Source of the DNA: Rhizobium sp. TH2
GTDB lineage: Bacteria; Pseudomonadota; Alphaproteobacteria; Rhizobiales; Rhizobiaceae
Length of the DNA stretch: 64,000 nucleotides
Reading direction: 5' to 3'
Assembly (NCBI RefSeq): GCF_024707525.1
Contig: NZ_CP062231.1
Coordinates: 2,604,001-2,668,000, forward strand
The position numbers were made by a program, and so were the translations under genes. Position 1 is the stretch's first letter, and every line of letters starts with the position of its first letter. A model generated the notes under the pieces. That model was not told the DNA's origin. It saw nothing but the letters and a program-made list of their open reading frames with translations, and did not search any database. Below, one piece after another: positions 36,729 to 46,383 of the stretch.

Positions 36729-39592
36729 TGGCTCTTCCCAAGGACTTTACCTTCACCGACTACGATCCCTACAATTTCGCCGACCGCCGCCATATCGGCC
36801 CCTCGCCCGAGGAAATGGATGCGATGCTCGGCGTGATCGGCTACAAAAGCCTCGACGCCTTGATCGACGACACCGTGCCCGGCTCCATCCGCATCGAGAC
36901 GCCGCTGAAGTGGGACAAGCCGCTGACCGAGCGCGAGGCGCTCGACAAGATGCGCGAGACCGCCAACCTCAACAAGAAACTCGTCTCGCTGATCGGCCAG
37001 GGCTATTACGGCACGATCACGCCGCCGGTCATCCAGCGCAACATCCTGGAAAGCCCGGCCTGGTACACGGCCTATACGCCCTACCAGCCCGAGATCAGCC
37101 AGGGCCGGCTTGAGGCGCTGCTCAACTACCAGACCATGGTGAGCGACCTCACGGGGCTGGACATTTCCAATGCCTCGCTGCTCGATGAATCCACTGCCGC
37201 CGCCGAAGCCATGGCCATGGCGCAGCGCGTCGCGAAATCGAAATCGCTGACCTTCTTCGCAGACGAGAATTGCCACCCGCAGAATATCGCGCTGCTCAAG
37301 ACCCGCGCCGAGCCGCTCGGCTGGAACGTCGTGGTCGGCGATCCCTTCCGCGATCTCGACGCCAACAACGTCTTCGGCGCGATCTTCCAGTATCCCGGCA
37401 CCTATGGCCATGTGCGCGATTTCACCGGGATCATGGACAATCTGCATGCGGCCGGCGCCATCGGCATCGTCGTCGCGGATCCCCTCGCCCTGTGCCTTCT
37501 GAAATCGCCCGGCGAAATGGGCGCCGATATCGCTGTCGGCTGCACGCAGCGCTTCGGCGTGCCGGTCGGCTATGGCGGTCCGCATGCAGCCTACATGGCG
37601 GTGCGCGACGAGTGGAAGCGCTCGATGCCCGGTCGACTTGTCGGCGTCTCCGTGGATGCGCGCGGAAATCGCGCCTATCGCCTGTCGCTGCAGACCCGCG
37701 AACAGCATATCCGCCGCGAAAAGGCGACATCGAACATCTGCACCGCGCAGGTTCTGCTCGCCGTCATGGCCTCGATGTATGCCGTCTTCCACGGGCCGAA
37801 GGGCCTCAAGGCGATCGCCCAGAGCGTGCACCAGAAGACGGTGCGGCTGGCGCGCGGGCTGGAGAAGCTCGGCTACAAGGTCGAGCCGGAAACCTTCTTC
37901 GACACTGTTACCATCGAGGTCGGCAAGCTGCAGGGCGTGATCCTCAAGGCCGCCGAGGCCGAAGATGTCAATCTCCGCAAGATCGGCGAGGACCGGATCG
38001 GCATCTCGCTCGACGAGCGCTCGCGGCCAGTGACGCTGGAAGCCGTGTGGCGCGCCTTCGGCGGCGACTTCAAGTCCGACGACTTCGAACCCGGCTACCG
38101 CCTGCCCGAGGACATGCTCCGGACCAGCGAATACCTGACGCATCCGATCTTCCACATGAACCGTGCGGAGAGCGAGATGGTGCGCTATATCCGCCGCCTC
38201 TCCGACCGTGACCTTGCGCTCGATCGGGCGATGATTCCGCTCGGCTCCTGCACGATGAAGCTCAACGCCACCGCGGAAATGCTGCCGATCACCTGGCCGG
38301 AATTTTCCGAGATCCATCCCTTCGTGCCGCCGCACCAGGCGCTTGGCTACAAGGCGATGCTCGACGATCTCTCGGCCAAGCTCTGCGACGTGACGGGCTA
38401 TGACGCCTTTTCCATGCAGCCGAATTCCGGCGCGCAGGGCGAATATGCGGGCCTGCTGACGATCCGCAACTACCACATCGCCAATGGCGACACCCATCGC
38501 GATGTCTGCCTGATCCCGACCTCGGCACATGGCACTAACCCCGCCTCGGCCCAGATGGCGGGCATGAAGGTGGTGCCGGTGAAGGTGTCCGACGACGGCG
38601 ACATCGACCTCGCCGATTTCCGCGCCAAGGCCGAGCAGCATGCGGCCAATCTCTCCTGCATCATGATCACCTATCCCTCGACGCATGGCGTGTTCGAGGA
38701 AACGGTGCGCGAGATCTGCGAGATCACCCACAAGCATGGCGGCCAGGTCTATCTCGACGGCGCCAATATGAATGCGATGGTCGGCTTGTCACGGCCCGGC
38801 GACATCGGCTCTGATGTGAGCCATCTCAACCTGCACAAGACGTTCTGCATTCCGCATGGCGGCGGCGGCCCCGGCATGGGGCCGATCGGCGTCAAGAAGC
38901 ATCTGGCACCCTTCCTGCCCGGCCATCCGGAAACGGGCGGCGGGCATGGCGCGGTGTCGGGCGCGCCCTACGGTTCCGGCTCGATCCTGCCGATCTCGTG
39001 GAGCTACATCCTGATGATGGGCGGCGAAGGCCTGACGCAGGCGACCAAGGTGGCAATCCTCAACGCCAACTATATCGCGGCCCGGCTGAAGGGCGCCTAT
39101 GACGTGCTCTATTCCTCCGACAAGGGCCGCGTGGCGCATGAATGCATCATCGACACCCGTCCGCTGCAGGCTCTCTGCGGTGTGACGGTCGATGACGTTG
39201 CCAAGCGCCTGATCGACTGCGGCTTCCACGCGCCGACCATGAGCTGGCCGGTCGCCGGCACGCTGATGATCGAGCCGACCGAGAGCGAGACCAAGGCCGA
39301 GATCGACCGTTTCTGCGAAGCCATGCTGGCGATCCGCGAGGAAGCCCGGCAGATCGAGGCGGGCACGATGGACAAGGACAACAACCCGCTCAAGAACGCC
39401 CCGCACACCGTGCAGGATCTCGTCGGCGAGTGGGACCGGCCCTATTCCCGCGAACAAGCCTGCTTCCCCCCCGGCGCCTTCCGCGTCGACAAGTACTGGC
39501 CCCCTGTCAACCGCGTCGATAATGTCTATGGCGACCGCAACCTGATCTGCTCCTGCCCGCCGGTGGAGGATTATCTGGAGGCGGCTGAGTAA
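36728..39592 (+). CDS. gcvP: Glycine dehydrogenase (decarboxylating), P-protein
   Basis: 954 residues, the fused single-chain form (alpha-2 type). It decarboxylates glycine with PLP and loads the methylamine on GcvH. The PLP lysine is in [17 protein letters not shown] near residue 702. N-terminal [14 protein letters not shown], the STAAAEAM loop and [10 protein letters not shown] are all present. One-base overlap with gcvH. The L-protein (lpd) is not in the window. Confidence 0.97.
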   Translation: MALPKDFTFTDYDPYNFADRRHIGPSPEEMDAMLGVIGYKSLDALIDDTVPGSIRIETPLKWDKPLTEREALDKMRETANLNKKLVSLIGQGYYGTITPPVIQRNILESPAWYTAYTPYQPEISQGRLEALLNYQTMVSDLTGLDISNASLLDESTAAAEAMAMAQRVAKSKSLTFFADENCHPQNIALLKTRAEPLGWNVVVGDPFRDLDANNVFGAIFQYPGTYGHVRDFTGIMDNLHAAGAIGIVVADPLALCLLKSPGEMGADIAVGCTQRFGVPVGYGGPHAAYMAVRDEWKRSMPGRLVGVSVDARGNRAYRLSLQTREQHIRREKATSNICTAQVLLAVMASMYAVFHGPKGLKAIAQSVHQKTVRLARGLEKLGYKVEPETFFDTVTIEVGKLQGVILKAAEAEDVNLRKIGEDRIGISLDERSRPVTLEAVWRAFGGDFKSDDFEPGYRLPEDMLRTSEYLTHPIFHMNRAESEMVRYIRRLSDRDLALDRAMIPLGSCTMKLNATAEMLPITWPEFSEIHPFVPPHQALGYKAMLDDLSAKLCDVTGYDAFSMQPNSGAQGEYAGLLTIRNYHIANGDTHRDVCLIPTSAHGTNPASAQMAGMKVVPVKVSDDGDIDLADFRAKAEQHAANLSCIMITYPSTHGVFEETVREICEITHKHGGQVYLDGANMNAMVGLSRPGDIGSDVSHLNLHKTFCIPHGGGGPGMGPIGVKKHLAPFLPGHPETGGGHGAVSGAPYGSGSILPISWSYILMMGGEGLTQATKVAILNANYIAARLKGAYDVLYSSDKGRVAHECIIDTRPLQALCGVTVDDVAKRLIDCGFHAPTMSWPVAGTLMIEPTESETKAEIDRFCEAMLAIREEARQIEAGTMDKDNNPLKNAPHTVQDLVGEWDRPYSREQACFPPGAFRVDKYWPPVNRVDNVYGDRNLICSCPPVEDYLEAAE

Positions 39593-39628
39593 AGTAGGAT
39601 TGAAAGGCTCAGGATTGACGACAAAAGA

Positions 39629-39657
39629 CCCCCATAAGTTGTTCATGCTTATGGGGG
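39629..39657. terminator. Hairpin after gcvP, possible bidirectional terminator
   Basis: A perfect 10-bp stem 36 bp after the gcvP stop. The plus strand has no U tract after the stem, whereas the minus strand continues with TCTTTTGTC. It may stabilise the gcv mRNA end or terminate antisense transcription. Confidence 0.45.
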
Positions 39658-39846
39658 AGCCATGAGAATGTTAGCCGTTCGCCATGATGATTTCCTTGGC
39701 AAGGATTGAGTTTGGCAGGTCTAAGCGCTCACGTCGCTAGATCGGCTCAGCGCGCGAGCAATCTTTTGAAAGGGTGTAAGCAGCAGGTCCCGCCTTGCCG
39801 TAATCGCGGGCGTCGCCCTGCAAACGCGCCCACCAGGGTGGGACGT

Positions 39847-39862
39847 TTACTGTAACGTACTT
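39847..39862. promoter_or_regulatory. Operator-like site before the DUF3302/HlyD operon
   Basis: TTACTGTAACGTACTT is the reverse complement of AAGTACGTTACAGTAA and matches the site at 30071-30086 except at the central base. With flanks, ACGTTTAC-TGTAACGT forms an imperfect dyad. It lies 59 bp before the DUF3302 start, a usual repressor position. Confidence 0.45.
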
Positions 39863-39920
39863 CCCTGACGCTGGTAACCGTGGTGATCTCCGTCCTCAGT
39901 TGTCGCCTGAGGAGAGTGCA

Positions 39921-40166
39921 ATGACCACCGTTGATATCTTCGCCTGGATCGTCCTAGTCATTCTCACCCTAAGTACCGTCGCCGTCATTGTCTTCCTCGC
40001 AATGCTGCCGGGGATGATCGCCACGAAGCGCAACCATCCCTGGGCGCAAGCAGTCACGGTCGGTGGATGGGTGACGTTGCTGTTGGGCTTCGCGCTCTGG
40101 CCCATCGTCCTTATCTGGGCATATGTCGATGTTCCCCGCGCATCGAATGCGGAGATAGCATCATGA
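39921..40166 (+). CDS. DUF3302 (YiaW-like) small membrane protein
   Basis: 81 residues from ATG at 39921, preceded by GAGGAGAG. Two membrane helices: residues about 5-31 and 45-68. The signature between them is PGMIATKRNHPWAQAVTVGGWVTL, as in YiaW (K-R-N-H-P). It overlaps the HlyD-like gene by 4 bp (ATGA), as yiaW does with yiaV in enterobacteria, so the two proteins probably form one export unit. Confidence 0.85.
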   Translation: MTTVDIFAWIVLVILTLSTVAVIVFLAMLPGMIATKRNHPWAQAVTVGGWVTLLLGFALWPIVLIWAYVDVPRASNAEIAS

Positions 40167-41104
40167 TCGTCGTCCTTCTGAACGTCTATCTGGTCATCCT
40201 GTTTTTCCTGGTGAAGCTGAGAATCGTTGCCTTCAATCTGTTTTGGAAAATATCCCCGGTCTTGGTCCTTCTCATGCTTCTGATCGGGCTGTTCATTCCC
40301 ATGAATTGGGGTGCGCCGCAGGGTCCGGCACTGGTAGTGCGCAATTCGGTGGCAATCGTTCCCGATGTCGCAGGCGAAGTTATCGAAGTTCCCGTCAAGG
40401 CGAACACACCGCTCAAGACGGGTGACGTCCTGTTCCGTATCGATCCGGTGCCATATAAGGCCAAGCGTGACGCATTGCAGGCGCAGTTGGACCTGGCGAA
40501 ACTTCGGCTCGCCGAATATACTAAGCTGCACGGCACGGGTGCAGGTCGCGGGTTCGATGTCGAGCAGGCGCAGTCAGAAGTCGAGCAGTTGCAGGCAGAG
40601 GTTATCGAGGCAAGCTGGAATCTCGACAAGACTGTGGTGAGAGCGCCTGCCAATGGCTACGTCACCAATCTGGCACTTCGTACAGGCGCCCGTGTCGCCA
40701 ATCTTCCTCTCGCGCCCGTTATGGCGTTCATCGACACATCGGACACCATTATTGGTGTCGAAGTGCCACAGATCAATGCGCGATATATCAAGCCTGGTCA
40801 GCCTGTAGAGATCACGTTCAAGTTCGTTCCAGGAAAGGTCTATGAGGGAAAGGTCGAAAGCGTTCTCCAGGCGGTCGCGAGCGGCCAGACACAGACGTCC
40901 GGGTTGGCGGTTTCATCGAAAGCGATTCAGACGCTGCCGCTCGTCGTCCGGGTGAGGCTCGATGACGCGGCCTTTGCCGATCGGCTGCCTGCCGGCAGTA
41001 CAGGCGATGCCGCGATTTACACCGAGCATGTAAACGCCGCCCATTTCATCAGAAAAGTACTGTTGCGCCAGATTGCAATAACCAACTACGTCAATCCATT
41101 CTGA
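40163..41104 (+). CDS. HlyD-family membrane fusion protein (YiaV-like)
   Basis: 313 residues from the ATG overlapping DUF3302. A hydrophobic N-terminus spans about 1-48, with two helices. A biotinyl-lipoyl-like hairpin starts VRNSVAIVPDVAGEVIEVPVKANTPLKTGD and is followed by a coiled-coil (AKRDALQAQLDLAKLRLAEY, EQAQSEVEQLQAEV). The second half-lipoyl segment is TVVRAPANGYVTNLALRTGARV. It is a periplasmic adaptor of drug- or acid-efflux type with no dedicated inner-membrane pump beside it. Confidence 0.9.
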   Translation: MIVVLLNVYLVILFFLVKLRIVAFNLFWKISPVLVLLMLLIGLFIPMNWGAPQGPALVVRNSVAIVPDVAGEVIEVPVKANTPLKTGDVLFRIDPVPYKAKRDALQAQLDLAKLRLAEYTKLHGTGAGRGFDVEQAQSEVEQLQAEVIEASWNLDKTVVRAPANGYVTNLALRTGARVANLPLAPVMAFIDTSDTIIGVEVPQINARYIKPGQPVEITFKFVPGKVYEGKVESVLQAVASGQTQTSGLAVSSKAIQTLPLVVRVRLDDAAFADRLPAGSTGDAAIYTEHVNAAHFIRKVLLRQIAITNYVNPF

Positions 41105-41252
41105 ACATTCAAGCGTGACCTGGCTGCTCGACCGCAACCGGGCGGTTTTCCTTCGAGCAGACATCGACCGATGTCATTGCCCATTTCGCCATGAGCCTCT
41201 ATCACAGCCCATGGTAAACCCGCTTTCGGGCGCATGATTTTCGGTGAGGTGA

Positions 41253-43142
41253 ATGGCAGCAGCCAAGAAGACCGTCTCGGTGGAATCGGGGCGGATTGTC
41301 CAGACGATCCGTAATCTCTGGCCTTATATGTGGCCGACGGATCGGCCGGACCTGAAGATGCGGGTGGCGCTCGCGACACTCTTTCTCGTGCTGTCCAAGA
41401 TCGTGCTGCTGACGGTGCCCTATTTCTTCAAGTGGTCGACGGACGCGCTTTCCGGCAAGCTGGATGCGGTCGGCAACATGATGTCGCTCGGGCTCGGCGT
41501 GCTGGTTCTGGTGGCGGCCTACAATCTCGCCCGCGTCATCCAGGCCGGCTTCAACCAGTTGCGCGACACGCTGTTTGCCAGCGTCGGGCAATATGCGGTG
41601 CGGCAGCTGTCGCTGAAGACGTTCCTGCATCTCCACCAGCTGTCGCTGCGGTTTCATCTGGAGCGCCGCACCGGCGGCCTGTCACGAGCCATCGAGCGCG
41701 GCACCAAGGGCATCGAAATCATCGTCCGGTTCGTCATCCTCAACACGATCCCGACGATCCTCGAATTCGCCATGACGGCGGCGATCCTCGCCTGGACCTA
41801 TGGCGTGAGCTATCTGGTGGCCGCGGCCCTAATGGTCGCCTGCTACATCTGGTTCACGATCCGGGCGAGCGACTGGCGCATCGACATCAGGCGCGGCATG
41901 AACGCCTCCGATGCCGAGGCCAATTCGAAGGCGATCGACTCGCTGCTGAATTTCGAGACGGTGAAATATTTCGGCAATGAGCAGATGGAGGCCAGGCGTT
42001 TCGACCAGTCGATGGAGGCCTACGAGAAAGCGGCCACCAAAGTCTGGACCTCACAAGGGTTGCTGAACTTCGGCCAGATCGTGATCTTCAGCGCCGGCAT
42101 GATGGCGATGATGACGATGTCGGCGCTGGCGATCCAGGCCGGCACGCAGACGATCGGCGATTTCGTCTTCATCAATGTGCTGCTGATGCAATTGGCCCTG
42201 CCGCTCGGCGTGATCGGCTTCATCTACAGCGAAGTCCGCCAGGGCCTCGCCAATATCGAGCAGATGTTCGACCTGCTCGATACCGATGCCGAGATCGAGG
42301 ATGCGCCGGATGCCCGGCCGCTGCTGGTAACGACCGGCGCGCTGGCGTTCAGGGATGTGCATTTCGCCTACGATCCAGCGCGGCCTATCCTCAAGGGCAT
42401 TTCATTCGATGTGCCGGCTGGCCACACTGTGGCGGTGGTCGGTCCCTCGGGCGCCGGCAAATCGACGATCTCGCGATTGCTCTATCGCTTCTACGATGTG
42501 CAGCAGGGTTCGGTGACGATCGACGGGCAGGATGTCCGTGATGTCACGCAGACCAGCCTGCGGGCAGCGATCGGCATGGTGCCGCAGGACACGGTTCTGT
42601 TCAACGACACGATCGGCTATAACATCCGCTACGGCCGCCCGTCGGCGAGCCAGGCAGAGGTCGAGCGCGCCGCCGAGATCGCCCAGGTCGATCATTTCAT
42701 CAAGAGCCTGCCCGGCGGTTATGATTCCACCGTCGGCGAGCGCGGGCTGAAACTCTCGGGCGGCGAAAAGCAGCGCGTCGCGATCGCCCGTACCATCCTC
42801 AAATCGCCGCCGATCCTGATCCTCGACGAGGCGACCTCGGCGCTCGACACCCGAACCGAGCAGGAGATCCAGACGGCGCTGGACGAAGTCTCGAGGAACC
42901 GCACGACACTGGTGATCGCCCACCGCCTCTCGACCGTGGTCAATGCCGACGAGATCATCGTCCTGAAAGACGGCCTGATCGCCGAACGGGGCAAACACGG
43001 CGAACTGCTGGCGGAGGGCGGTCTCTACGCCTCGATGTGGAGCCGCCAGCGCGAGGCGACCGAAGCCGAGGAAAACCTCAAAAGGGTGCGCGAGACCGAC
43101 GAACTGGGCGTGGTACTGCGCGGCAAGCCGGCGGGTTCGTAA
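41253..43142 (+). CDS. Atm1-type ABC exporter (fused membrane and ATPase domains)
   Basis: 629 residues. Six membrane helices lie at about 35-330. The nucleotide-binding domain has Walker A GPSGAGKSTI (near 395), Q-loop GMVPQDTVLF, signature LSGGEKQRVAIAR, and Walker B ILILDEATSALD with the H-loop in IAHRLSTV. The helix pair with NSKAIDSLLNFETVKYFGNE is typical of Atm1/HMT1 transporters, which export glutathione-linked sulfur or metal compounds for Fe-S biogenesis and metal tolerance. The neighbouring suf operon fits that role. The first gene after the HlyD unit, with its own AGGTGA. Confidence 0.93.
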   Translation: MAAAKKTVSVESGRIVQTIRNLWPYMWPTDRPDLKMRVALATLFLVLSKIVLLTVPYFFKWSTDALSGKLDAVGNMMSLGLGVLVLVAAYNLARVIQAGFNQLRDTLFASVGQYAVRQLSLKTFLHLHQLSLRFHLERRTGGLSRAIERGTKGIEIIVRFVILNTIPTILEFAMTAAILAWTYGVSYLVAAALMVACYIWFTIRASDWRIDIRRGMNASDAEANSKAIDSLLNFETVKYFGNEQMEARRFDQSMEAYEKAATKVWTSQGLLNFGQIVIFSAGMMAMMTMSALAIQAGTQTIGDFVFINVLLMQLALPLGVIGFIYSEVRQGLANIEQMFDLLDTDAEIEDAPDARPLLVTTGALAFRDVHFAYDPARPILKGISFDVPAGHTVAVVGPSGAGKSTISRLLYRFYDVQQGSVTIDGQDVRDVTQTSLRAAIGMVPQDTVLFNDTIGYNIRYGRPSASQAEVERAAEIAQVDHFIKSLPGGYDSTVGERGLKLSGGEKQRVAIARTILKSPPILILDEATSALDTRTEQEIQTALDEVSRNRTTLVIAHRLSTVVNADEIIVLKDGLIAERGKHGELLAEGGLYASMWSRQREATEAEENLKRVRETDELGVVLRGKPAGS

Positions 43143-43255
43143 TCCTCGGCGCGCATTGTCGTGCGCGGTTGCATGCTCGCCTCGCCTGGTATACCCCACG
43201 CGCTGCATCCGGACATGATCCGGAGCATTTCACGATTTGACGATTGGAAGAGCGG

Positions 43256-43552
43256 ATGGCTGGCGACGATTACGTCTATGACGAGGCAACAGGCGAATGG
43301 CGTCCCGCATCCGAAGTCGCGGCCGCCGCCGCTGCAAAGCCGGTCGCGCGCGATGCGTCGGGCACGGAACTGGCCGATGGCGATTCCGTCACGCTGATCA
43401 AGGATCTCAAGGTCAAGGGCGCCGGCCAGACACTCAAACAGGGCACTGTGATCAAGTCGATCCGTCTCACCGACAATCCCGAAGAGATCGATTGCCGGCA
43501 CGACCAGATCAAGGGCCTGGTTCTGCGGACGGAATTCGTACGCAAGCGGTGA
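43256..43552 (+). CDS. YjdM/PhnA-like protein lacking the zinc ribbon
   Basis: 98 residues from ATG at 43256; a TTG 12 bp upstream is less likely. The C-terminal 65 residues match the YjdM (PhnA) domain: ELADGDSVTLIKDLKVKGAGQTLKQGTVIKSIRL and EIDCRHDQIKGLVLRTEFVRK. The N-terminal CxxC zinc ribbon of E. coli YjdM is replaced by a Cys-free stretch (MAGDDYVYDEATGEWRPASE). The name relates to a historic phosphonate-operon link, but the true function of the family is unclear. It ends 28 bp before the shared terminator. Confidence 0.85.
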   Translation: MAGDDYVYDEATGEWRPASEVAAAAAAKPVARDASGTELADGDSVTLIKDLKVKGAGQTLKQGTVIKSIRLTDNPEEIDCRHDQIKGLVLRTEFVRKR

Positions 43553-43580
43553 TGCTGCCAACATCCGGAAGGAGAATGTG

Positions 43581-43606
43581 AAAACGGCGCCCAAAGGCGC
43601 CGTTTT
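43581..43606. terminator. Bidirectional Rho-independent terminator
   Basis: Stem AAAACGGCGCC (43581-43591) / GGCGCCGTTTT (43596-43606), loop CAAA, with A and T tracts on both sides. It serves the YjdM-like gene (plus) and the suf operon end at sufA (minus). Confidence 0.92.
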
Positions 43607-43634
43607 CATTCGAATAATTGGAGGTTGAAGCCGC

Positions 43635-44024
43635 TCAGCCAGCCCGAACCACCGCATCGCCCTTGGCTGCCAGTGCCGCGAGATCGGCTGGCTTGAGCTC
43701 GACGGACTCACCGCAACCGCAGGCCGATGTCTGGTTGGGATTGGTGAAGGTGAAGCCTGACCGCAGCGTCGTGGTCTCGAAGCCCATTTGGGTGCCGAGG
43801 AGATAGAGAACCGCCGCGGGCTCGACCCAGACCTTGGCGCCATCGTGCTCGATCAGGTCGTCCTTGGCATTCGGTTCGGCCACCAGATTGATGGTATATT
43901 CCATCCCGGCGCATCCGCCCTTCTTGATGCCGACGCGGATACCCTGCGCGCTATCGGAATTTCCAACGATCTCCCGGACGCGGCTTGCGGCACCGTCCGT
44001 CATGGTCATGACTGCAAAGCCCAT
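43635..44024 (-). CDS. sufA: A-type Fe-S carrier (IscA/SufA/ErpA)
   Basis: 129 residues from ATG at 44024, with AGGAG upstream; the TTG 18 bp earlier is unlikely. The three cluster cysteines are C38 (GGCAGMEY) and C102/C104 (SACGCGES). GIRVGIKKGGCAG and GFTFTNPNQ are family motifs. It receives Fe-S clusters from SufBCD and passes them to apoproteins. Last gene of the suf operon, separated from sufT by the ParD-ParE pair. Confidence 0.93.
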   Translation of the reverse strand: MGFAVMTMTDGAASRVREIVGNSDSAQGIRVGIKKGGCAGMEYTINLVAEPNAKDDLIEHDGAKVWVEPAAVLYLLGTQMGFETTTLRSGFTFTNPNQTSACGCGESVELKPADLAALAAKGDAVVRAG

Positions 44025-44117
44025 CGGCTCTTTCTCCTTCAACGACCGGGTTCAAGGCCCGATGTTTTCGTCACTCAATGTAGTGGACCCGGGTTAAGGG
44101 ATCAATAGCGGCGAACA

Positions 44118-44405
44118 TCATCGCACAAGCTTCGGCCAATCTCGGGCGCCGTGGATTATGCGGAGAATATGAACGTTCTTCCCAATTGCCCGGAAAACCA
44201 CAAGATAGTTTCCACGAGCGAATGTTTTGAGACCACTCTCAATTTCATCCCGTTGCGTTCCAATGCCTGGCTGGTCTCCGAGAAGATCAAATATGCGAAA
44301 CATCTCCTCTTGCCATTTCAAAGCAGCAGCAGGATTGTCTCGGCCGATATAATTCATGATGGACAATATGTCAGATTCCGCCTTCTTACGGAGCCGGAAA
44401 GCCAT
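44118..44405 (-). CDS. parE: RelE/ParE family toxin
   Basis: 95 residues, usual for ParE. RLRKKAESDILSIMNYIGRDNPAAALKWQEEM is the family start (two helices). PGIGTQRDEIESGLKTFARGNYLVVF and HILRIIHGARDW form the C-terminal sheet with the conserved Arg and His-Gly-x-R. ParE members block gyrase, RelE members cleave mRNA; the sequence is closer to ParE. Lower GC than the suf genes. It starts 3 bp after the antitoxin stop. The gene is inside the suf operon. Confidence 0.88.
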   Translation of the reverse strand: MAFRLRKKAESDILSIMNYIGRDNPAAALKWQEEMFRIFDLLGDQPGIGTQRDEIESGLKTFARGNYLVVFRAIGKNVHILRIIHGARDWPKLVR

Positions 44406-44408
44406 GGA

Positions 44409-44684
44409 TCAACCTCGTTCCCGCAGCTCTTTCTCGAATCGCTCACGGATTCGTTCAAAAGCTACGTCTCCGTCTATCAATTCTTCGTCCTCGTCGGCTT
44501 CAGCAACCAGAACACGAAGCTCTTCGACAGTGTAACCATGGATAAGCCGACTCGTTTTCCACTCGGCCAGCGCCGCGGAAACCATCTCGCTTGCGGAAGC
44601 GAACTCGCCGGAGGCCACGGCCTCCTCGACGATCTCGTTCACTTCCTGCGGGATGTCTACGCTCAATCGTTGCATGCGGCCCAT
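44409..44684 (-). CDS. parD: ParD/CopG-type antitoxin
   Basis: 91 residues. An N-terminal ribbon-helix-helix DNA-binding domain (QRLSVDIPQEVNEIVEEAVASGEFASASEMVSAALAEW) is followed by an acidic, extended tail that would wrap the toxin (VAEADEDEELIDGDVAFERIRERFEKEL). It directly precedes parE. It starts 45 bp after the sufT stop on the same strand. As usual, the dimer or complex may repress its own promoter. Starts at 44684 or nine bases later are both possible. Confidence 0.88.
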   Translation of the reverse strand: MGRMQRLSVDIPQEVNEIVEEAVASGEFASASEMVSAALAEWKTSRLIHGYTVEELRVLVAEADEDEELIDGDVAFERIRERFEKELRERG

Positions 44685-44728
44685 CTTTGGTCTCCGTTCG
44701 GTGGCGAGAGCCTAGCCCAAAACTGCCC

Positions 44729-45112
44729 TCAATACCAGCCGAGCGCGACCTGTGCCTCTTCGCTCATCCGGTCGGCCGACCATGGCGGGTCGAAGGTCAT
44801 CTCGACATCGACGCCCATCACGCCCTCGACGGCGCCGACGGCGTTTTCGACCCAGCCAGGCATTTCACCGGCGACCGGGCAGCCCGGCGCGGTCAGCGTC
44901 ATCAGGATCTTGACCGTCCGGTCGTCCTCGATGTCGACGCGGTAGATCAGGCCGAGTTCGTAGATGTCCGACGGGATTTCCGGGTCGTAGACCGTCTTCA
45001 GCGCCGCAACGATATCATCCGACAGCCGCGCGATCTCGTCGGCGGGGATGGCGGACTGCACGAGCCCTTGCCTGACATCGACCTTTTCGACCGTGGTTTC
45101 GCTATTGGCCAT
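44729..45112 (-). CDS. sufT: SufT/SufX, DUF59 (MIP18-like) Fe-S maturation protein
   Basis: 127 residues. DUF59: DIVAALKTVYDPEIPSDIYELGLIYRVDI, VKILMTLTAPGCPVAGEMPGWVENAV with the conserved Cys, and VEMTFDPPWSADRMSEEAQ at the end. The N-terminal 30 residues are a flexible extension. The family helps transfer clusters and is often linked to suf operons (sufX in rhizobia). It is 11 bp downstream of the sufS stop. Confidence 0.92.
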   Translation of the reverse strand: MANSETTVEKVDVRQGLVQSAIPADEIARLSDDIVAALKTVYDPEIPSDIYELGLIYRVDIEDDRTVKILMTLTAPGCPVAGEMPGWVENAVGAVEGVMGVDVEMTFDPPWSADRMSEEAQVALGWY

Positions 45113-45123
45113 ATCTCAATCTC

Positions 45124-46359
45124 CTACGCAAAGAACTTGCGGGCGTGTTCGAGCGCCTCGACCAGGACATCCACCTCGGCGCGCGTATTGTAAAGGCCGA
45201 AGGATGCCCTGCATGTGGAGGTGACGCCGAAGCGGTTCAAGAGCGGCTGGGCACAATGGGTGCCAGCGCGCACGGCAACGCCCTGGCGATCGATCACCAT
45301 CGAGACATCATGGGCGTGGATGCCCTGAAGTTCAAAGGAAAAGATGCCGCCCTTGCCGGGTGCATTGCCGAAAATCCGCAACGAATTCACCGAACGCAGC
45401 CGTTCGGCGGCATACTGGGCGAGCCCGGCCTCGTGCTCGGCGATGGCGGCGCGGCCGATATTCTCCATGTAATCCAGCGCGTAGCCTAGACCGATCGCCT
45501 GGACGATCGGGGGCGTGCCCGCCTCGAAACGGTGTGGCGGCTCGTTATACGTGACATTTTCCATCGTCACTTCGGCGATCATCTCGCCACCGCCCTGGAA
45601 CGGCCGCATGGATGCGAGCCTGTCGGCCTTGCCATAAAGCACGCCGATGCCGGAGGGGCCGTAGAGCTTGTGGCCGGTCATCACGTACCAGTCGCAATCG
45701 ATATCCCTGACATCGACGGGCATATGGACGGCGCCCTGGCTGCCGTCGATCAGCACGGGAATACCGCGCGCATGCGCGACGCGGCAGACTTCCTTGACGT
45801 TGACCACTGTGCCGAGCGCGTTCGACATATGGGTGATGGCGACCAGCTTGGTCTTGTCGGTCAGGCATTTCTCGAAATCATCGAGATGGAACGCGCCCTC
45901 GTCATCGACCGGCGCCCAGACGAGCTTGGCACCCTGCCGCTCGCGGATGAAATGCCAGGGCACGATGTTGGAATGATGCTCCATGATGGAGATGACGATC
46001 TCGTCTTCCGCCCCGATATTGGGCATGCCCCAGCCATAAGCGACGGTGTTGATCGCCTCGGTCGAGGATTTGGTGAAGATGATCTCGCCCACCGAACCGG
46101 CATTCAGGAACCGCCGCACCTTCTCGCGCGCCGCCTCATAGGCGTCCGTCGCGGCATTGGAGAGGAAATGCAGCCCGCGATGCACATTGGCATATTCGTT
46201 GGCATAGGCATGGCTGACCGCATCGATCACCGATTGCGGCTTCTGCGCCGAGGCGCCATTGTCGAGATAGACCAGCGGCTTGCCATAGACCTGCTTCGAC
46301 AGGATCGGAAAGTCCTTGCGGATGGCTTCGACGTCGTAGGTTGTCATTGTGTTTTCCAT
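45124..46359 (-). CDS. sufS: Cysteine desulfurase SufS (class II)
   Basis: 411 residues. It provides persulfide sulfur from cysteine to SufBCD. PLP lysine K231 (VMTGHKLYGPSG), active-site cysteine C369 in RAGTHCAQPL, and the SufS-type NGASAQKP start. An alternative start at residue 5 exists. A palindromic repeat lies between its start and sufD. No SufE gene is found in the window, so the partner is unknown. Confidence 0.95.
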   Translation of the reverse strand: MENTMTTYDVEAIRKDFPILSKQVYGKPLVYLDNGASAQKPQSVIDAVSHAYANEYANVHRGLHFLSNAATDAYEAAREKVRRFLNAGSVGEIIFTKSSTEAINTVAYGWGMPNIGAEDEIVISIMEHHSNIVPWHFIRERQGAKLVWAPVDDEGAFHLDDFEKCLTDKTKLVAITHMSNALGTVVNVKEVCRVAHARGIPVLIDGSQGAVHMPVDVRDIDCDWYVMTGHKLYGPSGIGVLYGKADRLASMRPFQGGGEMIAEVTMENVTYNEPPHRFEAGTPPIVQAIGLGYALDYMENIGRAAIAEHEAGLAQYAAERLRSVNSLRIFGNAPGKGGIFSFELQGIHAHDVSMVIDRQGVAVRAGTHCAQPLLNRFGVTSTCRASFGLYNTRAEVDVLVEALEHARKFFA

Positions 46360-46383
46360 CGAACATTCCGTCCTTGAAATCCG

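Larger units (their letters stand above)
39593..39920. other. Intergenic region downstream of gcvP
   Basis: 328 bp without a supported gene. It contains a 10-bp stem CCCCCATAAG (39629-39638) / CTTATGGGGG (39648-39657) with a 9-nt loop, probably a terminator; the T-rich side (TCTTTTG) is on the minus strand. It also holds the operator-like site at 39847-39862. No recognisable coding remnant was found between 39660 and 39840. Confidence 0.5.
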
